DNA of 64,000 bases, from NCBI GenBank assembly GCA_965238125.1, contig OZ250179.1, positions 1 through 64,000 on the forward strand, given 5' to 3'. The position numbers and the translations under genes are program-made. Of the stretch, positions 36,620 to 44,900 are shown piece after piece (position 1 is the stretch's first letter; every line of letters starts with the position of its first letter). Under the pieces are notes generated by a model. It was not told the origin of the DNA. It did no database searches and saw nothing but the letters and a program-made list of their open reading frames with translations. Source of the DNA: UBA6623 sp965238125 (GTDB lineage: Bacteria; Acidobacteriota; Terriglobia; Bryobacterales; UBA6623).

Positions 36620-38206
36620 CTACTTCTTGAAATCGCGCAGAATCTCCCCCGCCGCGTTCCAACCCGCCGCCGCCATCACGCCGCCTCCCGGGTGCGCGCC
36701 CGCGCCGCACAGGTAGAGGTTCTTGACCGGCGTTCGATAGCGCGCCCAACCGAGCAACGGCCTGGCGACGAAGAGCTGATCGAGGCTCATCGCGCCGTGA
36801 AAGATGTTGCCGCCTGTCAGCCCGTAGACGCGCTCTAGATCAAGCGGGGTGAGCACCTGGCGATCGAGAATGATCGACGGAAGATTCGGCGCGTACTCGG
36901 CAATCAGACTAATCACACGGTCGGCGTAGGATTCGCGAATGTCGTCCCAGCTTCCTTCGCGCAAGGTATAGGGCGCGTATTGCAGGAAGATCCCCATGAT
37001 GTGTTTGCCCGGCGGCGCCAACGATGGGTCGTAGATCGTCGGGATGGTCATCTCGATGATCGGGTTGCGCGAAGGGCGTCCGTATTTGGCGTCGTCCCAG
37101 GCGCGCTCCATGTATTCGATCGAGGGACAGATGTGCATGGTCGCCCCGTGATGGGGACCCGGTCCCGGCGCGGCGCGAAACTCCGGCAGCCCGTCAAGCG
37201 CCAAGTTGATCTTGAGCGACGTGCCTTCCGAACGATAGCGCTCGATGCCGGCGCGAAACGCGGGATCGAGATCATCCGGCCCAAGCAAGCCCAAGAAAGT
37301 CCGTTTCGGATCGGCGTTCGAAACCACGGCGCGCGCTTCGTATTCATCGCCCGTGGCAAGGACCACGCCCCGCGCCCGGCCGTTGCGTACGATGATCCGG
37401 TGCACGTCCGCCCCGCAACGGATCTCCGCGCCGCGAGCCCGCGCGGCCGCCGCCATGGCCTCGGTCAGCGCGCCCATGCCGCCGCGCACGAAACCCCACA
37501 GCCCGGGGACTCCGCCGACGCCGCCCATCACATGGTGCAGTAAGACGTAGGCGGTGCCGGGCGAAAGTGGACCGCCGTTGGCGCCGATCACGCCGTCGGT
37601 CGCGAGCGTGGCCTTGATTTCGTCCGATTCAAACCATTCGTCGAGAAACTCCCCGGCGCTTTGGGTCATGATTTTCAACAGCCCGGAAAGGTGTCGGCGG
37701 TCGAGCCCGCGCAGTCGCCCGGCGAGTCGCAACGATTCGATCACATCACCCGGCGACTGCGGAGGAACGTTCGGCGGCGTGCTCAGCAGCATCGGTTCGA
37801 CGACGCCGGCGAGTCGCGAAACGAACCGACCGTAGGCAGGGTAGATGTCCGCATCGCGCTCGGAGAAGCGCGCCAACTCGGCGAGCGTCTTCGCCTCGTC
37901 CCGCCACATCGTTAGGGTCCGGCCGTCGGGGAAGAGCGAAAAGAAGGCCGGGTCTTTGGGGTCGACCTGGTAGCCGAAAGATGAGAGATCGAGTTCGTCG
38001 ACGACCTTTTGTTGCAACAGGCTGATTAGGTAGGCCGCAGTCGAGACACGGAAGCCTGGGAAAATTTCCTCGGTTACGGCCGCGCCTCCGACGATTTCGC
38101 GGCGCTCAAGCACGAGCACACGCAAGCCCGCCCCGGCCAACCGCGCGGCGGCGGCGAGACCGTTATGGCCGCCGCCGATGAAAATGACGTCGTAGCGATG
38201 AGGCAT
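36620..38206 (-). CDS. CrtI/phytoene-desaturase-like FAD-dependent oxidoreductase
   Basis: 528 residues from ATG 38206. The FAD fold opens YDVIFIGGGHNGLAAAARLAG (Gly-x-Gly-x-x-Gly) with the LVLERREIVGGAAVTEE segment, and closes with the family-typical NLYLCGAGAHPGGGVMAAAGWNAA. The internal GGMGALTEAMAAAARARGAEI and VVSNADPKRTFLGLL blocks are those of the NAD(P)/FAD phytoene desaturase-carotenoid isomerase group. It could act on carotenoids or other polyisoprenoids, or be one of the uncharacterised PYROXD2-like oxidases, whose sequence it resembles. No other carotenoid genes are present, so the substrate is open. A family A repeat lies 45 bases upstream of the start. Confidence 0.82.
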   Translation of the reverse strand: MPHRYDVIFIGGGHNGLAAAARLAGAGLRVLVLERREIVGGAAVTEEIFPGFRVSTAAYLISLLQQKVVDELDLSSFGYQVDPKDPAFFSLFPDGRTLTMWRDEAKTLAELARFSERDADIYPAYGRFVSRLAGVVEPMLLSTPPNVPPQSPGDVIESLRLAGRLRGLDRRHLSGLLKIMTQSAGEFLDEWFESDEIKATLATDGVIGANGGPLSPGTAYVLLHHVMGGVGGVPGLWGFVRGGMGALTEAMAAAARARGAEIRCGADVHRIIVRNGRARGVVLATGDEYEARAVVSNADPKRTFLGLLGPDDLDPAFRAGIERYRSEGTSLKINLALDGLPEFRAAPGPGPHHGATMHICPSIEYMERAWDDAKYGRPSRNPIIEMTIPTIYDPSLAPPGKHIMGIFLQYAPYTLREGSWDDIRESYADRVISLIAEYAPNLPSIILDRQVLTPLDLERVYGLTGGNIFHGAMSLDQLFVARPLLGWARYRTPVKNLYLCGAGAHPGGGVMAAAGWNAAGEILRDFKK

Positions 38207-38250
38207 GGGGTGCTTGCGGGCCAAAGCGGACGAGTCGCGGTGGTGAAACG

Positions 38251-38305
38251 CAAGACATGTCGGCACGAATGCCGACACGGCACGCCTGGAGACGTGCGCC
38301 ACGTC
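38251..38305. repeat. Repeat family A, single arm, upstream of the CrtI-like gene
   Basis: Contains TGTCGGCACGAATGCCGACA with the CGGCACGCC...GTGCGCCACGTC tail. It lies in the 5' region of the CrtI-like gene and between divergent genes (the cyclophilin starts at 38479). Confidence 0.7.
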
Positions 38306-38478
38306 GCGACGCGACTTTCCACATTTATTTCGTGCGTGTCCCCGGTAACCGGCGTCTAGCGACACAAAGGCATTGCTACACTATAAAATCTCGTGCAAGG
38401 AGCGCGACGCCCCCAGGGGAGCGCGTCCGTCAGGCGGGTCGCTCGTCGGGCCCGGTCCTCTTCATTCAGGAGGTACTG

Positions 38479-39231
38479 ATGAAATTCGCCAAGATCGCTC
38501 TGCTATTCGCTTTGACGGTCGCGTTGATTTCTCTCGGGTGCGGATTGTCGGCTCCGCCGGAAACCGAACCCGAAGAAGCCGAGGTGAAGGAGGCCCCGCC
38601 GCCCGAACCGGCGGAAGAAGCCGCCGAAGAGTCCGCGGAGGAAGCCGTCGAAACAGCGGAACTCAGGCCGCCCGAACCGAAACCGGAGCCGCCCGCTCCC
38701 AAGCCGAAGCCCAAACCGAAAGTCGAGGACACCAAGCCCGTGGTCATCATGGAAACCAGCAAAGGGACGATCAAGATCGAGCTCGATGCTGAAAAAGCAC
38801 CCGAAACCGTCAAGAACTTCCTCCAGTACGTCGACGACAAATTCTACGACGGCACGATTTTCCACCGCGTCATACCGGGATTCATGGTCCAAGGGGGCGG
38901 CTTCAGCCCCAGCATGAACCAAAAGAGCACCCGCGGGATGATTCAAAATGAGTCGGCCAACGGACTGAAGAACGAGCGCGGCACCGTCGCCATGGCTCGC
39001 ACGTCCGCCCCCCACAGCGCCACGGCGCAGTTCTTCATCAACCACGCCACAAGCGGGTTTTTGGATAGGGCCCAAGCGCAGGACGGCTGGGGCTACTGCG
39101 TTTTCGGCAAGGTGACCGAAGGGCTGGACGTGGTCGACGAAATCGCCAAGGTCAAAACGGCCACCAAGGGCGGACAGCGCGATGTCCCCGAAATCGCGGT
39201 CGTGATTAAGTCCGTCACCCGGGCGGAATAG
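38479..39231 (+). CDS. Cyclophilin-type peptidyl-prolyl isomerase, lipoprotein with Pro/Glu-rich spacer
   Basis: 250 residues with a CAGGAGGT Shine-Dalgarno seven bases before ATG 38479. The lipoprotein signal ends ALISLGCG (Cys21). Residues about 25-85 are a low-complexity Glu/Pro/Ala then Lys/Pro linker. The cyclophilin domain follows: TIKIELDAEKAPETVKNFL, FYDGTIFHRVIPGFMVQGG (catalytic Arg in FHRV), GTVAMART, SATAQFFINH and VFGKVTEGLDVV. It would isomerise prolyl bonds in the periplasm while tethered to a membrane, the linker reaching across the peptidoglycan. It converges with the SRPBCC gene seven bases away. Confidence 0.92.
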   Translation: MKFAKIALLFALTVALISLGCGLSAPPETEPEEAEVKEAPPPEPAEEAAEESAEEAVETAELRPPEPKPEPPAPKPKPKPKVEDTKPVVIMETSKGTIKIELDAEKAPETVKNFLQYVDDKFYDGTIFHRVIPGFMVQGGGFSPSMNQKSTRGMIQNESANGLKNERGTVAMARTSAPHSATAQFFINHATSGFLDRAQAQDGWGYCVFGKVTEGLDVVDEIAKVKTATKGGQRDVPEIAVVIKSVTRAE

Positions 39232-39238
39232 GCCGCGG

Positions 39239-39682
39239 CTAACCGGAAACCGCTTCCAGTCGCGACAGGGCACCCGCCCAGCCTTCGCTGTGCTTGTCAC
39301 GCCATTCGGCATTGGGGAACCCGCTGTGGGTCAGGGTGACTTCCGTCGCCTCGCCCAGATCGCGAAAATCAACCACTACCAGCGACCCTTGGACGCTGCC
39401 GTCTTCCCATGACCAGGTGAAGACGAGCTTTTCCGGCGCTTTGACCTCTCGGTATTCCCCGACGACGGTATGCACATTGCCGTCCTTGTGGGTCATCTGA
39501 ATGCGATAGCTGCCTCCGGGACGAGGATCGCATTCGGCGCTGACCTCGTAATCGTCGCTGGGCGCGAACCAACGATTCAGCTTTTCGGGGTCCGTCCAGG
39601 CTTCGAAGACTTTTTCGCGCGGCGCGTGGAGGGTGCGCTTGATTTCGAGCGTGGTGTCGAGACTCGGGCTTGCCGCGGCCAT
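39239..39682 (-). CDS. SRPBCC (AHSA1-like) domain protein
   Basis: 147 residues. The START/SRPBCC fold has TLEIKRTLHAPREKVFEAWTD, NRWFAPSDDYEV, DPRPGGSYRIQM and the C-terminal EVTLTHSGFPNAEWRDKHSEGW block of the AHSA1/CalC subfamily. These proteins bind small hydrophobic ligands or act as co-chaperones, and are often encoded with an ArsR regulator as here. Its start lies inside the 3' end of the ArsR gene (106 bp overlap in a different frame), which implies translational coupling. Confidence 0.88.
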   Translation of the reverse strand: MAAASPSLDTTLEIKRTLHAPREKVFEAWTDPEKLNRWFAPSDDYEVSAECDPRPGGSYRIQMTHKDGNVHTVVGEYREVKAPEKLVFTWSWEDGSVQGSLVVVDFRDLGEATEVTLTHSGFPNAEWRDKHSEGWAGALSRLEAVSG

Positions 39683-40038
39683 GTTGTTTTCTCCTTGGAT
39701 GTAGTTGGATTGTCTTGTTCGCTGAGAAACTTATCGAGTGAATCGAGCTGCCCCTCCCAAAAGCGGCGGCAGTCGGCGATCCACTCGGCGGCGTCGGCCA
39801 TGGGACGCGGGTTCAGGCGGCAGTGATGCACACGCCCGCGTTTGGTGCGTGTCAGCAGACCGGCGTGTTCGAGCACGCGCAGATGCCGCGAGATCGCCGG
39901 CGCCGAAACCGCGAACGGCGCGGCCAACTCGCCGACGGCGGCTTCTCCCCGCGCCAGCCGCTCGACGATGCCGCGGCGAATCGGATCGGCCAGAGCCGAA
40001 AACGCGGCATCGATCGAGGAGGGGTTATGTTTAACCAT
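39577..40038 (-). CDS. ArsR-family winged-helix regulator
   Basis: 153 residues from ATG 40038 (MVKHNPSSIDAAFSALADP). The winged helix has DPIRRGIVERLARGEAAVGELA, SAPAISRHLRVLEHAGLL and TRTKRGRVHHCRLNPRPM, the classic ArsR/SmtB opening, and no obvious metal-binding Cys. In such ArsR-SRPBCC pairs the regulator usually controls its own operon. Its tail past residue ~115 (WPRQARVSTPRSKSS) is read through the SRPBCC gene and is unlikely to be conserved; an undetected frameshift near 39690 could be present. A weak promoter-like AT-rich stretch (CCGTTAAATATAATCC) lies at its start. Confidence 0.82.
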   Translation of the reverse strand: MVKHNPSSIDAAFSALADPIRRGIVERLARGEAAVGELAAPFAVSAPAISRHLRVLEHAGLLTRTKRGRVHHCRLNPRPMADAAEWIADCRRFWEGQLDSLDKFLSEQDNPTTSKEKTTWPRQARVSTPRSKSSAPSTRRAKKSSKPGRTPKS

Positions 40039-40216
40039 TCCGTTAAATATAATCCGGGCACAGGAAGTTGTCAAGCCGCTCGGTTGGAATCTCTCGTTGT
40101 CGCGACGTGACCCGCTGCCGAAGTACCCGACGTGGCGTGAGCGTCCGGATTACATTTCTCACCCGGCGGAGAGACGAGGTGCATGAGAGGGCCGTGAGGA
40201 CGAAGTCTGCCACCCC

Positions 40217-40293
40217 ACCCGAGCCGAGCCGCCTCGCGGCGCGGTCTTCCCCCCGCGCACTCAGAGCGCGCCGCGAGGCGGCGCGGCTCGGGT
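40217..40293. repeat. Palindrome family F, left copy flanking the RAYT gene
   Basis: ACCCGAGCCGAGCCGCCTCG and GCGGCGCGG arms pair with CGCCGCGAGGCGGCGCGG and CTCGGGT around a short loop, a near-perfect long hairpin. A matching copy stands at 42102-42176, on the other side of the transposase-like gene. A short family B fragment (ACGTGGCGTGAGCG) is at 40130. Nothing else is seen in 40039-40342. Confidence 0.75.
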
Positions 40294-40751
40294 TGTGCGC
40301 TGAGGTAAGAATGGGTGGGTTTGGATAAAACACCCTCGACCGATGCTTCCGGTCCTGTTAGAATCGCTCGAGTTGGCTAACGTCACGGGGCGGTCCGAGC
40401 CTGCCAGACGCCCGATCGCCTACTTCATCACGTTCTCCTGCTACGGAACACATCTGCACGGCAGCGCCGCCGGGTCTGTTGATCACCGACATAACCTCCC
40501 CGGCACCCGCTTGATCGAGCCCGACCCACATCGTGAGCTCGCCGCGGCGAAACAGATGACGGCACCCGGCTACGTTTTGGACCGCGGTTCGAGGTCGACC
40601 GTCCTAGATTCGATTCGCAAGCCTTGCGCGATGAAGGGTTGGCTTTTGTGCGCGGCGCACGTTCGCGGCACCCACGTTCATCTCGTCGTCAGTACCCGAG
40701 ACACGCCCGAACGAGTAATGGCCTACCTACTGAGTCTCGCATAATATACTG

Positions 40752-41294
40752 TCAATCGAGACAAAGAGAAGACTGTTTCCAGAAAGCGGTAATCAAGCGC
40801 GGTTTGCGGCGCATTCGCCGCAGCGCTTTGCGGGCGCGCTCGTCGAGTTCCCAGTAGTCCTTCGGGCAGACGTTGGGCAACTCGTGCTGCTTCCAGTACG
40901 CCCAAATGTATTCCACCGGGTTCAACTCCGGCGCATAGGGCGGCAAGTACTCCGTTGCGATGTGATCCTCGGAGAGCTGGATGAACTCCCGCACCAGGCG
41001 GCTGCGGTGCGCCGGCAGCCGGTCCCAGACGATCAGCAGTGGGCCGTCGATGTGGCGCACCAAAGCCTTCAGGAAGTCGATGACCTCCAGCTCGCCGATC
41101 GCGCCGGGATAGAGCCGGAAGTAAAAGTTGCGCAACGTCAGCCCGGCCGACACCGACAGCTTGTCCCAGTTGAAGTTGAACTCCAACACCGGTGTCTCGC
41201 CGCGCGGCGCCCAGGTGCGGCAACGATGCGGCTTCTGACTCAATCCGCTTTCGTCGATGAAGACGATCGTACGTTCTTCTTTGCGGGCTTTTTT
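40752..41294 (-). CDS. IS630 transposase orfB (DDE frame), copy 3
   Basis: The -1 frame has FIDESG, VWDRLPAHRS and PELNPVEYIW with all three catalytic acids intact. This copy or copy 4 could be the source of active transposase. Confidence 0.82.
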   Translation of the reverse strand, partial: KKARKEERTIVFIDESGLSQKPHRCRTWAPRGETPVLEFNFNWDKLSVSAGLTLRNFYFRLYPGAIGELEVIDFLKALVRHIDGPLLIVWDRLPAHRSRLVREFIQLSEDHIATEYLPPYAPELNPVEYIWAYWKQHELPNVCPKDYWELDERARKALRRMRRKPRLITAFWKQSSLCLD

Positions 41295-41767
41295 TTAATG
41301 GCCGGCCAAGTCTTGCGCTGCCAGCCGCGGATGGCCTCTTCGTTGCGCTCCCGCGCTTTGCCGACGGGCCGTTGCGGGCTCCAACCGAGCGCCCGCAGGA
41401 TCTTCCAGACATGGCCCTCGTGATAGCGCACGCCGAACTCGTCTCCGATCAGACGAGCGACCCGCGGACAGCTCCACAGCGGCGTCGGGAAGCCGTGCGC
41501 CTCGGGGCCTTCCAGCAGCAACGCCTCGAGGCGTTCGAGCTGCGCGGCGTCCAACAGCGGCTTACGGCCGGCGCGGCCGGCCTGGCGCAACCCGGCTTCG
41601 CCGTCACGCCGGTATCGTCGCAGCCACTCGCTGACGCTTTGCCGCGCGACCTTCAATCGCCTCGCTGTCTCGGACTGACTACAGCCTTGCTCGACCAACC
41701 GGATCGCTTTGAAACGGCGCTTCTCCAGGGCCTCGAAATCCCGCCGTACGCCTTTTGTATTTCCCAT
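41240..41767 (-). CDS. IS630 transposase orfA, copy 3
   Basis: Identical in sequence to the copy 2 orfA over the helix-turn-helix and linker, with the same A-AAA-AAG slip site. Confidence 0.8.
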   Translation of the reverse strand: MGNTKGVRRDFEALEKRRFKAIRLVEQGCSQSETARRLKVARQSVSEWLRRYRRDGEAGLRQAGRAGRKPLLDAAQLERLEALLLEGPEAHGFPTPLWSCPRVARLIGDEFGVRYHEGHVWKILRALGWSPQRPVGKARERNEEAIRGWQRKTWPAIKKKPAKKNVRSSSSTKAD

Positions 41768-42101
41768 ACATACAAAGACGTACGTACCCCAAAAAGGTGT
41801 CACTTTATTTTGCGAGACTCAATAAAACACTATGCGAGTAGAGCGCTGAACCGGCAAAGCGGCGCACGATGCCGTCGCTGGACCCGCCACGGAAGCACCC
41901 GTTGGCTATGGGAACCCGAGAGTGTTGACCGGGCAATCCATTACGTCGTGCATCAGCAGGGTGTCCCGATGGCCGTTCATCCTTTGCCGACCCATTGGAC
42001 AGACGCACTTGACCTGCCAGGTGAAGCGTGCCAACCCGTGAAGTGAAGTCCGCCGCCCACCCGATGTCAAACCTGCCGCCACGCGAACTGAGTTTACCGC
42101 C

Positions 42102-42176
42102 ACCCGAGCCGCGCCGCCTCGCGGCGCGGTCTTATTACGCGAGGAAGACCGCACCGCGAGGCGGCGCGGCTCGGGT
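42102..42176. repeat. Palindrome family F, right copy flanking the RAYT gene
   Basis: ACCCGAGCCGCGCCGCCTCG and GCGGCGCGGTCTT pair with AAGACCGC-ACCGCGAGGCG and GCGCGGCTCGGGT around a short ATTACGCGAGG loop. It is the counterpart of 40217-40293. Confidence 0.75.
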
Positions 42177-42191
42177 TGTACCCGGCCACTC

Positions 42192-44423
42192 CTACTTCTC
42201 CAAGTTCATTGTTCGCCGCAGGGCGTGGAAGCGCGGATGGTCGCGAATGGGGTCGAACATCGGAAACCCCGTGTAGATAGCCAGCCCCTCGTGCCCCTCG
42301 ACGGAATCTTCGTAAGCGCTCAAAGCCTCGTCGTTCTCTTCCAGCCCGACGTGCACCAAAGCAATGAGATAGGAAGATGGAAGGCCTTTCTCCCCGCGCG
42401 CCCGCAGCCCGGCGAGAATCTTTCTCGCTTCGTCGGGTTTTCCCGCTCGACCGAGGACATAACCGAACCAGGCATGCAACAAAGGATCGTAGGCCAGCGA
42501 GTCACAAGCCTTTCGCAACGTGTCCAACGCGTCGTCAACGCTGCCGGCAAGGCATTGGGAAAGGCCGATATACCCGTGGGCAAGCGGATACTGCGCGTCG
42601 AGATCCAGAACCCGCCGGCAGCTGTCAACACAAGCTTCGTAGTCGCGCCGGTAGAGCTGCACGAGCGCCACCTTGCGATTCGCTTCCACCGACAGAGGAT
42701 CAAGTTCGCAAGCCCGCCGCGCCTCGGAGAGAGCCTCGTCAAGGCGGCCAGTGAGAAACAGCACCTCGGCTAACCAGGAGCGGGCGTCCGGGCTTTCCGG
42801 GTTCAGATCCACTGCTCTGCGCAGGGCGGCCTCCGCCCCGGGGCCAGTCCCAATCGGCAAAAATCACCGCCAAGCCGTAAGAGAAATGCGCCTCGGCCAG
42901 GCTGTCGTCCATCTCGATCGCCCTAAGCGCCAGCGACTTTGCTTGCTTCAGGGTCTCGTCGGGGGCCGTCCAACCCAGTACCGTGAGGCCGGTGGACCCT
43001 ATGGACTCCTCCGCGTACGCTTGCACGAAGGCCGGATCGAGTTGGCGGGCCTGCTTTACCAGCCGGAGACCCTTCTCCATGCTCTCCCCCGTCATGCGGT
43101 AAATCAGGTGCCTGCCCCTCAGGCAGAGTTGGTAAGCCTCCTCGTTGGACGTTGGCTTCTCGACCAATCGCTGCTTGCTGATCAGCTCGATTTTGAGCTG
43201 ACTCGCGATCGCCTGCGCGATCTCATCCTGGACATCGAAGATGTCTTCCAGAACGCGGTCGTAACGCTCGGTCCAAATCTGATCGCCTTCGCGGGCGTCG
43301 ACGAGTTCGACGGTAATCCGCACCCGATCGCCCGCCCGCCGGATGCTGCCTTCCAAGACGTGGCCGACATGGAGCGCCTCGACGATTTCGTGCAATTGCG
43401 GCCGCTTGCCCTTGAAGTGAAACGCCGAGGCACGGGGAATCACGCGTAGTCCCTTGAGCTTGCCGAGCGCCGTGATTACGTCCTCGGTGACGCCGTCCGA
43501 GAAGTATTCGTCCTCCTCGTTGCGCCCGCGGTTTTGAAACGGCAGGATCACGATCGACGGGCGAACCTCTTTCACTGCCGAGGAGGATCGGCGCGCCGGG
43601 CGAAATTCGCCGCTTTGGCGGAGGGACCGCAAATCGGCCGCGAGATGCCCGATGGTCTCATAGGCTCCTCGGCCTTCTTCGCCAGGCACTTGTTGACGAT
43701 GCGCTCGAGCTCGACCGGGATCCCCGTGCGCAAGCCCGTGATCGCGTCGGGCTGCTCGTGGAGTATCGAGTAGAGAATCGCCTGCTCGTAAAGGCCTTCG
43801 AAAGGCAGACGACCGGTCGCCATCTCATAGAGCACCACGCCGAGGGCCCAGATATCGGTGCGATGGTCGGTCTTGTCGCCCAGCGTCTGCTCGGGCGACA
43901 TGTAGGCCGAGGTGCCGACGGTTGTGCCCTCGCGGGTCAACTTTGATGCCGCCGAGGTCAGTTGCGCCAATCCGAAATCCATGACGACGGGCCGGCCCTT
44001 GGTGGTGACCATGACATTGGCCGGTTTGATGTCGCGATGGACGGTGCCGTTGTTGTGGGCTTCCTCGAGCCCCTCGGCCATTTGGATGCCGAAATCGACC
44101 AGTTGATCGACATCGAGCGGCCCCTCGCCGATCACCGCCGTCAGCTCGCGGCCATCGAGATAGGCCATCACAATGAAAGTTTGGCCGTCGACTTCGTCGA
44201 TTTCGTAGACCGTGCAAATATTGGGGTGGTGCAGCGCCGCCGCCGCTCGGGCTTCGCGGAAGAATCGCGCCTTGGCGTCTTCCGAGCCGAGCACTTTAGC
44301 GGGAAGGAACTTCAGAGCGACCGGTCGTTGGAGCCGTAAATCCTCGGCTTTATAGACAATACCCATGCCGCCTTCCCCGAGTTTTTCGAGGATCTTGTAA
44401 TGGGATATGGTTTGCCCGATCAC
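42192..44423 (-). pseudogene. Ser/Thr protein kinase with TolB-N-like and TPR domains, two frameshifts
   Basis: It starts at GTG 44423 (first residues IGQTISHYKILEKLGEGG). The kinase domain has GEGGMGIVYK, VALKFL, HRDIKPANVM, MDFGLAQL and SPEQ. A one-base shift near 43660 (CLAKKAEE to YETIGHLAADL) leads to the TolB-N/FlgO-like domain (PSIVILPFQNRG, EYFSDGVTEDVITALGK, HVGHVLEGSIRRAGDRVRI). Another shift near 42845, at a CCCCGGGG run, leads from FADWDWP to GAEAALRRAVDLNPES and about six TPRs ending FHALRRTMNLEK at 42192. The full protein would be ~740 residues, without a membrane segment. Its layout equals that of the 9464-12789 gene. The frameshift at the C4G4 run could be an assembly error; the first is not in a homopolymer. 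Confidence 0.82.
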
Positions 44424-44619
44424 AGCAGTGTAGTCTACCCGATTGTCGAGTCCCATGGGCGTCCCATGGGCGTCGCCATTCCTGGCGACGTGTCCCACGC
44501 CCGCCGGCGGTGCCGAGTGGACGCGCGGCATAGGCGGGGAGTTTGCGCGAGTCGACTCCGGACAATCAGACCCCGCTCCCCTGCTTGCGGACGCGCTTTG
44601 GCCACAAGGGCGAAAAGCC

Positions 44620-44672
44620 GGACATGTTGCCAAGAATGGCGACACGGCACGCCTGGAGACGTGCGCCACGTC
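44620..44672. repeat. Repeat family A, degenerate arm upstream of a kinase
   Basis: Contains TGTTGCCAAGAATGGCGACA, where the stem is kept with one G-T pair, and the CGGCACGCC...GTGCGCCACGTC tail. The rest of 44424-44749 shows a short ATGGGCGTCCCATGGGCGTC direct repeat at 44454-44473 and nothing else. Confidence 0.65.
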
Positions 44673-44749
44673 GTGTGCGACACCTTCATCGCCGAGACCC
44701 GCGGCGGGTTCTCTGCCTTCGATGGAGGGCGGACTGAGTTACAATGTGC

Positions 44750-44875
44750 GGGGCCGCGCGGATGCCGTGAAAAAATCGGGGACAGTCCGCTTCGCGCCGA
44801 GCGGGTGATTGATTCAAGTAGGGACTTGCTCGATCGGCGCTCGGTACAGTCCCCATTTTTTCACGGCCCCTCGCG
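44750..44875. repeat. Long palindrome, family D, copy 2
   Basis: GGGGCCG..GCCGTGAAAAAAT and GGGGACAGTCCGCTTCGCGC on the left, mirrored by GGTACAGTCCCC and ATTTTTTCACGGCCCC on the right. It ends 25 bases before the TIM-barrel gene, so its right arm may overlap the promoter or leader. Confidence 0.75.
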
Positions 44876-44900
44876 ACAGCGAAGCTAAAGGAAACATACA

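Larger units (their letters stand above)
40730..41822 (-). mobile_element. IS630-family insertion sequence, copy 3
   Basis: 1093 bp with TA on both sides (40728-40729 and 41823-41824) and CTGAGTCTCGCA / TTGAGTCTCGCA ends. It is inserted in the RAYT gene. It differs from copies 2 and 4 at only a few bases, so transposition was recent. Confidence 0.93.
40343..42046 (+). pseudogene. REP-associated tyrosine transposase (RAYT/Y1 family), split by IS630
   Basis: The left part (40343-40729) has PIAYFITFSCYGTHLHGS, YVLDRGSR, CAMKGWLLCAAHVRGTHVHLVV with the HuH metal-binding His-x-His, then TPERVMAYL. The IS630 copy follows a TA. The right part (from 41823) continues in frame when the 1093 bp element and one TA are removed: VMAYLKHYASRALNR, whose Tyr is the likely catalytic residue, then RRWTRHGSTRWLW and AIHYVVHQQG, ending at 42046. 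The reconstructed protein has about 203 residues, normal for a RAYT. The gene is flanked by matching palindromes (40217-40293, 42102-42176), as expected for RAYTs and their REP sequences. It was intact until the IS630 insertion. Confidence 0.85.

Noticed and set aside
40068..40328. Plus-strand frame upstream of the RAYT gene
   Set aside because: It reads through the family F palindrome and a family B fragment and has no protein-like features.
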